The notes under the pieces are model-generated. The model was given only the letters and a program-made list of their open reading frames with translations, did not search any database and was not told the origin of the DNA. From Acetothermia bacterium UBA7521 (GTDB taxonomy: Bacteria; Bipolaricaulota; Bipolaricaulia; Bipolaricaulales; Bipolaricaulaceae): a DNA stretch of 64,000 bases. Positions 36,721-45,240 of the stretch are shown here, piece after piece (positions within the stretch are counted from its first letter, which is position 1; every line of letters starts with the position of its first letter). A program made the position numbers and the translations under genes. The DNA is taken from NCBI GenBank assembly GCA_002479455.1, contig DLNB01000033.1, positions 37,431 to 101,430 of the forward strand, written 5' to 3'.

Positions 36721-36790
36721 TCAACCACCGCCGCGTCACATTCCAGTCTACGCATCTGTGGCGGAATCGCCAACAACAGACTGACACCCC

Positions 36791-36846
36791 GGACTCCCGA
36801 CCACGGACTCCGGACTCTCGACTCTGGACTCCTGACTCTCAACTAC
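36791..36846. repeat. Heptad array, 8 units (GACTC orientation)
   Basis: Eight successive 7-bp units, most of the form NGACTCN, run without phase break into the stop codon of the next mazF gene (36843-36845). On the minus strand they read as the GAGTC heptads seen at 46-52 kb. Confidence 0.9.
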
Positions 36847-37190
36847 CCTTCCCGTTCAATCCCCAGGCTGTTGATGAGCGCGCGATCCACCTCGCGCATC
36901 CTCTCCGCGCCGAGCTTTCCTACGTGCCTTCCCAGTCGCGACTGGGCAATCGTCTGGATCTGTTCACACTTGACGGTGCTGTCCTGCGGAAGCCCGCTCT
37001 CTCGCGCCTCGATCATCACGTGGAAGGGGTAGGGACGGCGAGCGCGGCTGGAGATGGCCGCCACAATCGTTGTGGGGCTGAACTCGTTGCCGATGTCGTT
37101 CTGGAGGACGAGCGCAGGCCTCACCCCGGTCGGCTCCGATCCTCTGCCCGGCGACCAGTCCACCTCGTAGATGTCCCCGCGGCTAATCAT
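36843..37190 (-). CDS. MazF/PemK-type endoribonuclease toxin
   Basis: A 115-aa toxin: SRGDIYEVDWSPGRGSEPTGVRPALVLQND, TTIVAAISS, STVKCEQIQTIAQSRL, all canonical MazF. Start ATG 37190 overlaps the antitoxin stop by 8 bp. It is the second MazEF pair in a row. Its stop codon is part of the flanking heptad array. Confidence 0.93.
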   Translation of the reverse strand: MISRGDIYEVDWSPGRGSEPTGVRPALVLQNDIGNEFSPTTIVAAISSRARRPYPFHVMIEARESGLPQDSTVKCEQIQTIAQSRLGRHVGKLGAERMREVDRALINSLGIEREG

Positions 37191-37431
37191 CGCTCAGTAC
37201 AACGGGGCTTGTGATGTTCAGTGCTTCCTCTGCTTGCGCGAGGTTCTCCCTGGCGAACTCCCGATAGCCTTCGGCCATGAGGGCATGCAAGTGCTCCCGC
37301 TTCTTCTCCGCGAGAAGCTCGGCAAGCACGCCGCTCCTTGACGCTCCTTTGCCCGCCGCCACAGCGTCGGCAAACTCCAGCAGCTCGTGAGGCAGGCTGA
37401 TCGTCACCTTCAGCGTCCGCATTGCCTTCAT
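37183..37431 (-). CDS. MazE-like ribbon-helix-helix antitoxin
   Basis: An 82-aa antitoxin. MRTLKVTISLPHELLEFADAVAAGKGASRSGVLAELL is a CopG-like ribbon-helix-helix DNA-binding domain. A charged toxin-binding tail (NLAQAEEALNITSPV) follows. It overlaps mazF by 8 bp. ATG 37431 or the internal ATG at 37422 may be used. Confidence 0.88.
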   Translation of the reverse strand: MKAMRTLKVTISLPHELLEFADAVAAGKGASRSGVLAELLAEKKREHLHALMAEGYREFARENLAQAEEALNITSPVVLSDD

Positions 37432-37608
37432 ACCATCACCTCATATGGACAATACCACACGTGCCTATGACCTGCCAGCCATAACGCCTATGCCCCCTTG
37501 AGCTATGCCCGCACAGCACCACCGCTCGATCCGTGTGGACTCAGAACCCGCGAATCGCGATAGTCTTCCCGACTTACCACAGGCTGCACGCCACAAGCTA
37601 CCAGTGGA

Positions 37609-37634
37609 CCTTAAGAATGAAGGTCTGACCCCGG
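37609..37634 (-). repeat. Solo REP-like sequence
   Basis: A single inverted-orientation copy (CCTTAAGAATGAAGGTC...) lies 18 bp beyond the stop of the glycosyltransferase gene at 37652. The rest of the 220-bp gap 37432-37651 shows nothing else recognisable. Confidence 0.8.
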
Positions 37635-37651
37635 AGCTCCTAGGCTTCCTG

Positions 37652-38791
37652 TCACCCAGGCAAGTAGTGCCCGTAGACGCCGGCCATCTCTTCCAGAACC
37701 CGATCAAGACCGTAGGCCCTCACCCTCACCCGGGCCACCCCGCCCATCTCCTGCCGCAACCCATCATCCCCCAACAGCCTGGTAATCGCCTGCGCCAGCC
37801 CATTCGCGTCTCCTACCTCAACCAACAGCCCGGTAACACCGTCTTCCACAAGGTCACGACTCCCACGGACATCCGTGGCAATGACCGGTTTCCCAGTTGC
37901 CATCGCTTCCTGTATCGATCTCGGTAGCCCCTCCCGCCGAGAGGGGAGCACGAACACATCGCTTGCCGCCAGTATGAGTTCCACATCGCCGCGATGCCCA
38001 AGAAACTGGACATTGGCCATCCCAGCCTGCACCACCTTCCTCTGAAGGGCCTCCCGCAATGGACCCTCGCCCACCAGGAGCAGCGTGGCGTTGGGGAACC
38101 GGCTGGCGACATGCGGCCAGGCCGTGATAAGCTGAGCTTGGTTCTTGTTGGAGTTGAACTCGGCCACACACGCAACGACAGGATCTGTGCTATCTAGTCC
38201 CAAATTCTGTCGCAGTACCCGTGCCTCAGCGGGATCTGACGAGAACCGCGTCAGATCAACGCCGACCCCATGGACGAAGAACAGGTTCGCATGTTCTCGA
38301 AACCCCATACGCTTAGCCCGCTCCAGGTCTTCCCGGTTCATCACGATCAGGCCGTCCGTCCATCGCGCGGCAAGCCGCTCCGCTGGGTAGTAGAGAGCCC
38401 AATACGACCAGGGCGCGCCACGGTAGAAATGAAGCCCGTGCGCGGTGTACAGGACCGGCCGCTGTCCCGCCCTGTGCGCCGCGAAGCGGGTTACCCAAGC
38501 AGCCATGGGTGTGTGAACATGAATGAGATCGAACTGGACCCTCTCAAACAGAGCCTTGATCGCTCGATATGCGCGAATGTTGTCCACTCTCACAGGCGAA
38601 CGAGCGAACGGGATGTCATGGCAGATGACCCCGGCAGCTTCCACTTCATCGACACGTCCCTCCGTCGGCGAGGCCGCGGCGTGGACCTCGTAGCCCCACT
38701 CCTGCAACAGGCGCATGAACGGAAGGTGGAACGCGGCGAGGTGCGTGAACACCGTGGCCACAAACAACACCTTGCCACCGCTCGAGACCAT
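37652..38791 (-). CDS. GT4 glycosyltransferase (PglA/EpsD-like)
   Basis: A 379-aa retaining GT-B glycosyltransferase. The N-terminal part THLAAFHLPFMRLLQEWGYEVHAAAS and DLIHVHTPMA are like PglA/EpsD enzymes that add the second sugar to lipid-linked bacillosamine. The nucleotide-sugar site has the E-x7-E element in SRREGLPRSIQEAMATGKP. The start is ATG 38791, just after the upstream gene's stop (TTG 38800 is an alternative). It is cytosolic and membrane-associated, and follows another GT4 gene. Confidence 0.9.
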   Translation of the reverse strand: MVSSGGKVLFVATVFTHLAAFHLPFMRLLQEWGYEVHAAASPTEGRVDEVEAAGVICHDIPFARSPVRVDNIRAYRAIKALFERVQFDLIHVHTPMAAWVTRFAAHRAGQRPVLYTAHGLHFYRGAPWSYWALYYPAERLAARWTDGLIVMNREDLERAKRMGFREHANLFFVHGVGVDLTRFSSDPAEARVLRQNLGLDSTDPVVACVAEFNSNKNQAQLITAWPHVASRFPNATLLLVGEGPLREALQRKVVQAGMANVQFLGHRGDVELILAASDVFVLPSRREGLPRSIQEAMATGKPVIATDVRGSRDLVEDGVTGLLVEVGDANGLAQAITRLLGDDGLRQEMGGVARVRVRAYGLDRVLEEMAGVYGHYLPG

Positions 38792-38792
38792 C

Positions 38793-39935
38793 CTAGTCAA
38801 CCCACACCCCCTTCTGGGTCAACAGCTCGCGGTACAGGTCCTCCCATAGATCCACCACATGATCGAGGCTGAAGTTCGCTACGATGCGGCTGCGAGCTGC
38901 CGCAGACATGCTGCTCCGCTCTTCAGCCGACAGATCCATGACCCGCAGCATGGCCTGAGCCAGGGCTTCCGGATCCTTCGGAGGCACGAGGTACCCGGTC
39001 ACCCCGTTGGCAATGACTTCCCGATTGCCTCCGACATCGGTTGCTGCCGCCGGAAGTCCTACTGCTTGAGCCTCCAGAAGCACCATCGGCATCCCCTCCC
39101 AAGCTGAGGACATCACGTAGGCATCCGCGGCGTTCAGTAAGCCCGGCACATCTTGACGAATGCCCAGGAACCGTACCCTCTCAGCTACACCGAGGCTACG
39201 CGCAAGCTGCTCCATCTCCGGGCGAAGAGGGCCATCACCAACGATCAGCAAAACTGCGGCAGGCCGTTCTCTGGCCAAGCAGGCAAAGGCCTGAAGCATG
39301 TTCGGGTAGTCCTTCGGCAACATGAGGCGACCCACAGCGATCCAGACGAACAGCTTGTCAAGGTTCATTGCGTCGCGAAGCGAACAGCGCGCTGCTGGAT
39401 GAGCCCGGTAGCACTCCGTATCCACTCCGTTGGGTACTACGCGGATTCTGTGTTTCGCCGCGGCACGCAGAGATACATAGCGTTCAAGCCCCGCCTGACT
39501 CACCTGGGTTGTCAGATCACAGAGATGATCTGTTAGACGGTACGCTAGCACGCGCAGACGCCCAGAACCGAAGCGCCCTCGCTCATCAACACTATGAGCG
39601 GTGCACACCACAGCTGGAACATGGACAAGCGGACGCACCAATCTCACCAAGAGGTTCGCGTGCACCATATGACCGTGGACAACATGCGGTCTCCACTCAG
39701 TGACGCGCTTCCTCAACCTCCATACAACCCGCGGATCTGGGAGCTTGCATCTAATCCCAAGAGACGTCACAAGAACCCCTGCCTCCTCGAGCTCCTCGAC
39801 ATAGGCTTCCGGAGGAGTAAGGCACACCACGTGTACAGCCCAGCCGCGCGCCCTGAGTCTGATCGCCAGACACGTTACCTGAGCCTCAGCACCGCCGCGT
39901 GCGAGACTCGTGATCACGAGCATAGCCCGCCTCAC
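38793..39935 (-). CDS. GT4 glycosyltransferase
   Basis: A 380-aa GT-B enzyme: LVITSLARGGAEAQVTCLA at the N-terminus, VVHGHMVHANLLVRL, VVPNGVDTECY, and the E-x7-E motif in SSAWEGMPMVLLEAQAVGLP. It should extend the lipid-linked repeat unit; donor and acceptor cannot be read from sequence. The start overlaps the upstream GT stop by 4 bp and the stop touches the next GT start, so the three GT genes form one translational unit. Confidence 0.92.
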   Translation of the reverse strand: MRRAMLVITSLARGGAEAQVTCLAIRLRARGWAVHVVCLTPPEAYVEELEEAGVLVTSLGIRCKLPDPRVVWRLRKRVTEWRPHVVHGHMVHANLLVRLVRPLVHVPAVVCTAHSVDERGRFGSGRLRVLAYRLTDHLCDLTTQVSQAGLERYVSLRAAAKHRIRVVPNGVDTECYRAHPAARCSLRDAMNLDKLFVWIAVGRLMLPKDYPNMLQAFACLARERPAAVLLIVGDGPLRPEMEQLARSLGVAERVRFLGIRQDVPGLLNAADAYVMSSAWEGMPMVLLEAQAVGLPAAATDVGGNREVIANGVTGYLVPPKDPEALAQAMLRVMDLSAEERSSMSAAARSRIVANFSLDHVVDLWEDLYRELLTQKGVWVD

Positions 39936-41008
39936 GGGGACCCCCGCAGCACCCTGTGGAAGAAGTCAACCCGCTGCTGCTCCTTCACCGTGATGTCGAG
40001 ATGGGAGACAGCTGATCGGGGAACCCGCCGCCCCTTCCACTCAGACACGAAGTTCTCAATCCTGTCAGCGCTCTGTAGGATCGCGTCTTCGGTGTTCGGC
40101 AGCTGTAGGATGAACGGAGAACCCAGGGGGAAGTCCGTGTCCCCACATGCCATGATGCAGGGAAGCCCATGAGCCAGGTACTCCCGGACCTTCAAGGGGC
40201 AACCCTCGCTTAGACGTTTGCGATGCGCTGCCAGCGTGCCCAGCGCGATGTCCGCCTGCGCCAGAAGGCCACGGTATGCCGAGTACTCCTTAACACCGTG
40301 AAGAGCGACGTTGGGCAGCTCGTGGCATGCACCGAGGTCTCTTGGACCGATAACGTCGAAGTGCCATTGAGGGAACAGCTCTGCCATCTGGGCGACTTTG
40401 TCGACACCGTGCCAGGCCTGACCCGCCGCACCCATGAACACGAGGTGCGGGTCGGCGTTCGACGGCGGAGGAAGCGGGTCGTAGTCAGCAAGAGCGATCC
40501 CGTTGCCGATCACAACACGGGGCTGGGTACAGCGGGCGAAACGCGTGGAAGCGGCCAACTCGTGAGTCACGAACACAAGCCCGGCTGCCCCTCGCAAGAG
40601 CAAGGCGCGGGTCTGACGGTTGTACCAGCAGCGGAGCCCCTTCTGCAGACAGTACTCGGCAAGATCATCCGTGTTGATCTCAAGGACCACAGGAGAACTC
40701 CGCAGGAGTACCCGCAACTGGGGCATCCAGAGGTCATATCGGTGGTAGACAACGTCTGGACGTCCAGAGGTAACGGCCTGTACCGCCTCACGCCATGCAC
40801 CCATCCTCGAAAACCGGCTGTAGGGATGATGACTGATAGCCGTCTGCCCCAACGACGTCCTCCACTCGCTGACAACCTCGGTTCTGCAGACAAGATGAAG
40901 CGACACTTCCAGCCCAAAGGACTCCCAGGCTCGTATTTGAGACGCAACTTTCTTGAACACACCACTCGAAGAGCCCTCATTCCAGTGGAGGAGCACCGCC
41001 ACCTTCAT
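39932..41008 (-). CDS. GT4-like glycosyltransferase
   Basis: A 358-aa GT-B enzyme starting at ATG 41008 (MKVAVLLHWNEGSSSGVFKK). The upstream frame is antisense to the polymerase gene and is excluded. Visible features are DVVYHRYDLW, VVIGNGIALADY and the C-terminal SEGCPLKVREYLAHGLPCI, which replaces the usual E-x7-E by a K-containing variant. It overlaps wzy by 4 bp. It is more divergent than the other two GTs. Confidence 0.85.
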   Translation of the reverse strand: MKVAVLLHWNEGSSSGVFKKVASQIRAWESFGLEVSLHLVCRTEVVSEWRTSLGQTAISHHPYSRFSRMGAWREAVQAVTSGRPDVVYHRYDLWMPQLRVLLRSSPVVLEINTDDLAEYCLQKGLRCWYNRQTRALLLRGAAGLVFVTHELAASTRFARCTQPRVVIGNGIALADYDPLPPPSNADPHLVFMGAAGQAWHGVDKVAQMAELFPQWHFDVIGPRDLGACHELPNVALHGVKEYSAYRGLLAQADIALGTLAAHRKRLSEGCPLKVREYLAHGLPCIMACGDTDFPLGSPFILQLPNTEDAILQSADRIENFVSEWKGRRVPRSAVSHLDITVKEQQRVDFFHRVLRGSP

Positions 41009-42288
41009 GCTCTGACCTCTCGCGTCAGCGGCGGCAGGCTGCCAGCCACAAACCCCATGCCGAACCAGACGAACGGCCAGATATACGAACGAAACAGAGC
41101 GACGTTCAACAGCGTGAAGAGCAGTACGGCAAGACAACTGCTTCCCAGCAACGCATCCCTGCGGCAGCGCCAGCTCCTCGCGACAGCGGACACAGCCAGC
41201 CAGATGGACAGAGCGAAGGGGCCGATCCCGTACGCCACCCAGAACGACAGCCAGTTGTGCATGTACGATCCAGGCCCCGCTTCGACAGCCTCCGCCATGA
41301 AGGAACCAAGTAGCCAATGCCTCCCCAAGTCAACGAAACCCTGCTCCTGGAGCGCCGCGCGGACCTGCTGCGAGGCATCGGTACCTGCAAAGAAAGCCTG
41401 ATAGCGCTCCACCAACCTGGCCAGGCTGCCAGGCAGGCGCCCCAGCACATCTGTTCCGGGCTGCCACACCGCAGCCAGGAGGACCAGTGCAAGGGTCGCT
41501 GCATAGACGAGGATGAGACCATGCCGCCATCTCCCCCTCGCTCTGTTCCACAGGATCACCGGTACCACCAGGAGGAACACAAGAAGGCTGGCTCGCGAGT
41601 AGGTGACAAGCAGCAGAACTGCTGTCCCAATGCTGAGGCCAACGGCTACCACGTACCTTCGATGCCTGGCTGTGCCAAGGAGGAGCAGGGACACAAGCAC
41701 CAGTGAGTCGCCAAGCGCAAGGTAGTTGTAGAGCTCTCTGGTAGAAGGGTTCTGGAAGAGAAGGAAGAACTGACCGTGAAGGTGGAACGCTCTCAGCACC
41801 CCAACCAGAATGGTAGCCGCAAGAACCAACCACACAGTGAAGAGCCACCTTCGCGCAACGACCGGACGGTGCAACAAGGCGAACGCCAGAGCTTCGCCGC
41901 CAAGCAGGAGCAACCAGGAACCAATCAGGGTCGCGCCTAGCGTACCCATCACTGGCGTACGGCCAATCTCTGCCAGGACTGAGGGAAACCAGATGAGCTG
42001 GAGAACGGATACCCAAGCGAGAAGAACGTACGCTAGGCCGAGGAGGAATGTACGCAACGGAAACAGGCCAGTCAGAGCCAGAGCACATCGCGACACGAAG
42101 GCGATAGCCGTCAGTAAGCCCAGTAGGAGGCCAAGCTCGAACCTGGGAAGCACTTCGAGGAAGACGAAGTAGCCGATCGCTGGCACTGCAAGGAATAGAC
42201 AGGCCAACCCAGCCACCCAAGAACCGTAGCTGCGAGTCAGGCGAAAGCCACCTTCCAGGCCGGTCATGGCTTGCGGGGTTCCCCGCAT
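41005..42288 (-). CDS. Wzy-like polysaccharide polymerase
   Basis: A 427-aa polytopic protein with about 11-12 membrane segments and the Wzy/O-antigen-ligase loop region LLLVTYSRASLLVFLLVVP ... GSYMHNWLSFWVAYGIGPFALSIWLA. In a Wzx/Wzy pathway it joins repeat units on the outer face of the membrane. The family is defined by topology, so a ligase cannot be ruled out, but the flanking GT and Wzx genes favour polymerase. The start may be ATG 42288 or the internal ATG 42267. Confidence 0.82.
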   Translation of the reverse strand: MRGTPQAMTGLEGGFRLTRSYGSWVAGLACLFLAVPAIGYFVFLEVLPRFELGLLLGLLTAIAFVSRCALALTGLFPLRTFLLGLAYVLLAWVSVLQLIWFPSVLAEIGRTPVMGTLGATLIGSWLLLLGGEALAFALLHRPVVARRWLFTVWLVLAATILVGVLRAFHLHGQFFLLFQNPSTRELYNYLALGDSLVLVSLLLLGTARHRRYVVAVGLSIGTAVLLLVTYSRASLLVFLLVVPVILWNRARGRWRHGLILVYAATLALVLLAAVWQPGTDVLGRLPGSLARLVERYQAFFAGTDASQQVRAALQEQGFVDLGRHWLLGSFMAEAVEAGPGSYMHNWLSFWVAYGIGPFALSIWLAVSAVARSWRCRRDALLGSSCLAVLLFTLLNVALFRSYIWPFVWFGMGFVAGSLPPLTREVRA

Positions 42289-42522
42289 CTGGCCGGTCGG
42301 CCACGGGGCACTGGGCGGTCCTCGCCCCTCTTGGCAACACAGACATCCTGCTGCCCAGACGATACGGGCTCAGGTCTTTGCGCACGGACTGCTGGCCGCG
42401 GGATCGTGCCAGGTCGCTTACTCTGACCCAGGCTGCGGCCACGCGCTGTTGCGCATGCAGCGCCCCGGTCAGGATCTCGCTGGTGGACAGGTGATGCGCC
42501 AGATGCCGATCCTCCAGGAGCC

Positions 42523-45240
42523 CTAGTCATGTGCCGCGCTGGCAGCCGGTGCGATGACAACACGGGTCACCCCCTCGATCATGATCTCATAACCCAGCCG
42601 GCCAAACACATCAGCTTGGAGATGTACAGCGTAACTGGCTGCCCCATCTTCCCTGCCGACGGCCAGTGAGTACACATCGGACTCCCCGAAGTGCTTGATG
42701 GTCACCGCAAGAGGAGTACCGGACACCGGCGTCAAGAGGAAGTCGCCGCTTGCCCCGTCAGCGCTAACCGCCACAGTGCTATCCCCTTCGCTCGCAATGT
42801 ATGTGCAGATCGTTGCGCGTACCGTGGAGAAACGTCCTAGACGCACGTCAACGGCCGAAACAGACCCGTGGACACTGATGGATCCTTCGATCCCGGCACC
42901 GCGAAGCACAGGTGCTCCCTCGGGGAAACTGAGCTTCAGGACCTCGACAGTGCCCGGGGTGTCTTCCCAACAGACGACAGCCAGATCCCTCCTCCCAGTC
43001 TTGCCTTCAAGGACAACGCCGGACAGGTGAGCAGGCAGGTCCACGATGCTTGCCCGATCCGCAGCCTGCTCAACATCGCGACTGACAGCGCCGGGGTACA
43101 GTACCATGCCCAGATCGAGGAGACGCACTCCAGGGGCTGCTGCAACGGAGTTGAGCGAAGCGGTAGACAGGATCACGGCGGTGTCGCGATACTCAGGGCT
43201 CCTGGCCCAGTTGTAGCCAGGCGGAAGAGGCGGATACTCCTCCCCTTCGGGCTGGATCATATGATTGATGCAGACCTTCGCCGGACCGTCAAGCACAACA
43301 GCACCAAGGCGACCGTCGATGCACCACCAGCTCATGGCGTCGTGCTTACCGATGAAGGAGACGAGAGAACCGGTCCCGATCGAACTTGTGAGCACATGCT
43401 CGCCTATCACGCCTCTGCGCGTGTAGAAGTACAGAGGGATACCCGTGAAGTCGACGACAACATCAACCAGAGCCTCGAGACGCGTGAACGCAACAACCGG
43501 TCCATCATGGAACGAGAATAGGGCCATCTTCTGACATACTGAATCATTCCATACACGCTCGCCAGCGGTGCTGAAGCCCGTCTCATCGTACTCGAAATTG
43601 TAGTCGTACTCCTCAAACAGCGTACCAGAGGAAGCCGAAGCACGCGGGGTGCCGTCTACGGATACGACTCCCGTGAGGGAGTTCTGGTGGAAGTAGACAA
43701 GAGGCTCTGACCACCCGCCATCAACTGCAGCCTCCGGGCTGAGTCTCTGAGGGACTACGAATCCCGCGAAACCACCACGATTGCGACAGCTGGCCCCCCA
43801 GGAAAAGGAGACCCACTTCTCGTCGGTCCTGTGGATGAGTGCATGCTGATGTGCGTAGTATGCGACACCGTTCAAGCTCGCCAGCGCCTCGCTCAGCGGA
43901 GCCATCGGCGGCGCGGCTTCACGGAGATGAGCATGCGCAAGGTAGGCCAAGGCTGCCACCCCCCACGAGGAGCGGTGGTAGTCGTACTGCTGCACTGCCT
44001 GCGTGTGTCGCTCCATCAGACCAGCACAGAGTATCTCAAGCGCGGCCGCCTGCGGATCCTCAAGAACCGTGCTGCCATAGGCGAATGCCAGCGCAGGGGT
44101 CCCTCCATAGTACGAATCGTACTCCGCGCCATGAGGGTGAGCCAGATCCCCGCTGTCAATGAACAGCTTCTTGGCCCACCCCAAGACGCCATCGTAGTTG
44201 TTCCCCGGATAGACGTACGTCTCAGGAACGGTGTGACCAGTGAACTGGGCAAACAACTCCACCATCAGCCGGGCTTCGAAGACATCGTGAATGCCATACC
44301 AGAGCTGGGCATGCCCATGATGATCGCTGGAGAAGTCATCGTAGAGATTCCACCCTCGGTAGTACGCGCTTAGGGGCTTCCCCCCGACAGCGTCTGCACG
44401 TTGAGCGTCAGAGGGCCTGCTTACGAGATCTACACCTGCCTGCTCAACCGTAGCCATGAACGCCGGGTGGTCCGGATGTTCGGGAAACATGTATGCCGCA
44501 GCAAGAGTGGCAGTGAGATCCTTCTTGACTTGGTCATGATTCCCCCCCTGAACCGGATCCCATGCGTATGGCGGGAGATCACGCACTGCTGCTCCTATAG
44601 CTACCTCGCGGACGAGTCTCCTCGTATCCGCATCCAGATGGTCCCACAGGAGCAAGGCAGCGAGAGTGAGATAACCGGTAGCATCCGCACGACGCCCAAC
44701 ACGGCGGATCCATTGCTCCCCTTCAGCAAAATCCCGAGGCGTCCCTGGCAAGTAGGGGAAGGGCGTTCGTGTGTAGGCGCTTGTGAGACAACACCAGCGT
44801 ATGGCCTGTACAGCGCGCGACAGAACCGTCTCACGCGGCACCCCTTCCATTCCGAAAGCCTCGGCCCGTGTGTGGGTAAGCAGAACCGCATATGCTAGGG
44901 CAACCATCCCATTGCCTGGAATCGTGATGATGGTGGCGTAGGCATCGTAGGCCCAATTGCCATAATCTCGGAAGTCGAAGAAGCCAGCGTTTGGCGCGCC
45001 GTTATCCGCTCCTCTCCACAGAGGTTCAAAGAAATCGACCGCACTCTCAAGGATTCTCAGGTAGGCCTGCATCACGTCAGTCTCGAAACTCGGCGGGCCA
45101 ATACCCACGGGATACTGCCTGTAGCCCGCTGATCGTTGGCTACAGGAGATCCCGCCTAATGCAACACCGCAGCAGCAAAGGAGCGCAAGACACTTGATGC
45201 CATAGGCGAGTGTCGAACGCCGCGGGTGTTCAGTGCTCAC
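42523..45240 (-). CDS. Exported lyase-like lipoprotein in the glycan locus
   Basis: A 905-aa protein starting at GTG 45240, overlapping the wzx stop by 4 bp. The N-terminus has a lipoprotein signal (LALLCCCGVALGGISC). Residues about 60-420 look like an alpha/alpha toroid (NWAYDAYATIITIPGNGMVALAYAVLLTH, WNLYDDFSSDHHGHAQLWYGIHDVFEARLM, rich in His and Tyr). The rest is beta-sandwich-like. This architecture is that of heparinase/chondroitinase-type polysaccharide lyases, but I cannot place the exact family. A lyase acting on uronic-acid residues would fit the diacetamido-uronate made by the Wbp genes. It may trim or release the polymer in the periplasm. Confidence 0.6.
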   Translation of the reverse strand: MSTEHPRRSTLAYGIKCLALLCCCGVALGGISCSQRSAGYRQYPVGIGPPSFETDVMQAYLRILESAVDFFEPLWRGADNGAPNAGFFDFRDYGNWAYDAYATIITIPGNGMVALAYAVLLTHTRAEAFGMEGVPRETVLSRAVQAIRWCCLTSAYTRTPFPYLPGTPRDFAEGEQWIRRVGRRADATGYLTLAALLLWDHLDADTRRLVREVAIGAAVRDLPPYAWDPVQGGNHDQVKKDLTATLAAAYMFPEHPDHPAFMATVEQAGVDLVSRPSDAQRADAVGGKPLSAYYRGWNLYDDFSSDHHGHAQLWYGIHDVFEARLMVELFAQFTGHTVPETYVYPGNNYDGVLGWAKKLFIDSGDLAHPHGAEYDSYYGGTPALAFAYGSTVLEDPQAAALEILCAGLMERHTQAVQQYDYHRSSWGVAALAYLAHAHLREAAPPMAPLSEALASLNGVAYYAHQHALIHRTDEKWVSFSWGASCRNRGGFAGFVVPQRLSPEAAVDGGWSEPLVYFHQNSLTGVVSVDGTPRASASSGTLFEEYDYNFEYDETGFSTAGERVWNDSVCQKMALFSFHDGPVVAFTRLEALVDVVVDFTGIPLYFYTRRGVIGEHVLTSSIGTGSLVSFIGKHDAMSWWCIDGRLGAVVLDGPAKVCINHMIQPEGEEYPPLPPGYNWARSPEYRDTAVILSTASLNSVAAAPGVRLLDLGMVLYPGAVSRDVEQAADRASIVDLPAHLSGVVLEGKTGRRDLAVVCWEDTPGTVEVLKLSFPEGAPVLRGAGIEGSISVHGSVSAVDVRLGRFSTVRATICTYIASEGDSTVAVSADGASGDFLLTPVSGTPLAVTIKHFGESDVYSLAVGREDGAASYAVHLQADVFGRLGYEIMIEGVTRVVIAPAASAAHD

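Noticed and set aside
42289..42522. A small gene between wzy and the lyase-like gene
   Set aside because: Short frames exist on both strands, but none has a start signal or a recognisable motif. It may be a remnant, yet I cannot support one.
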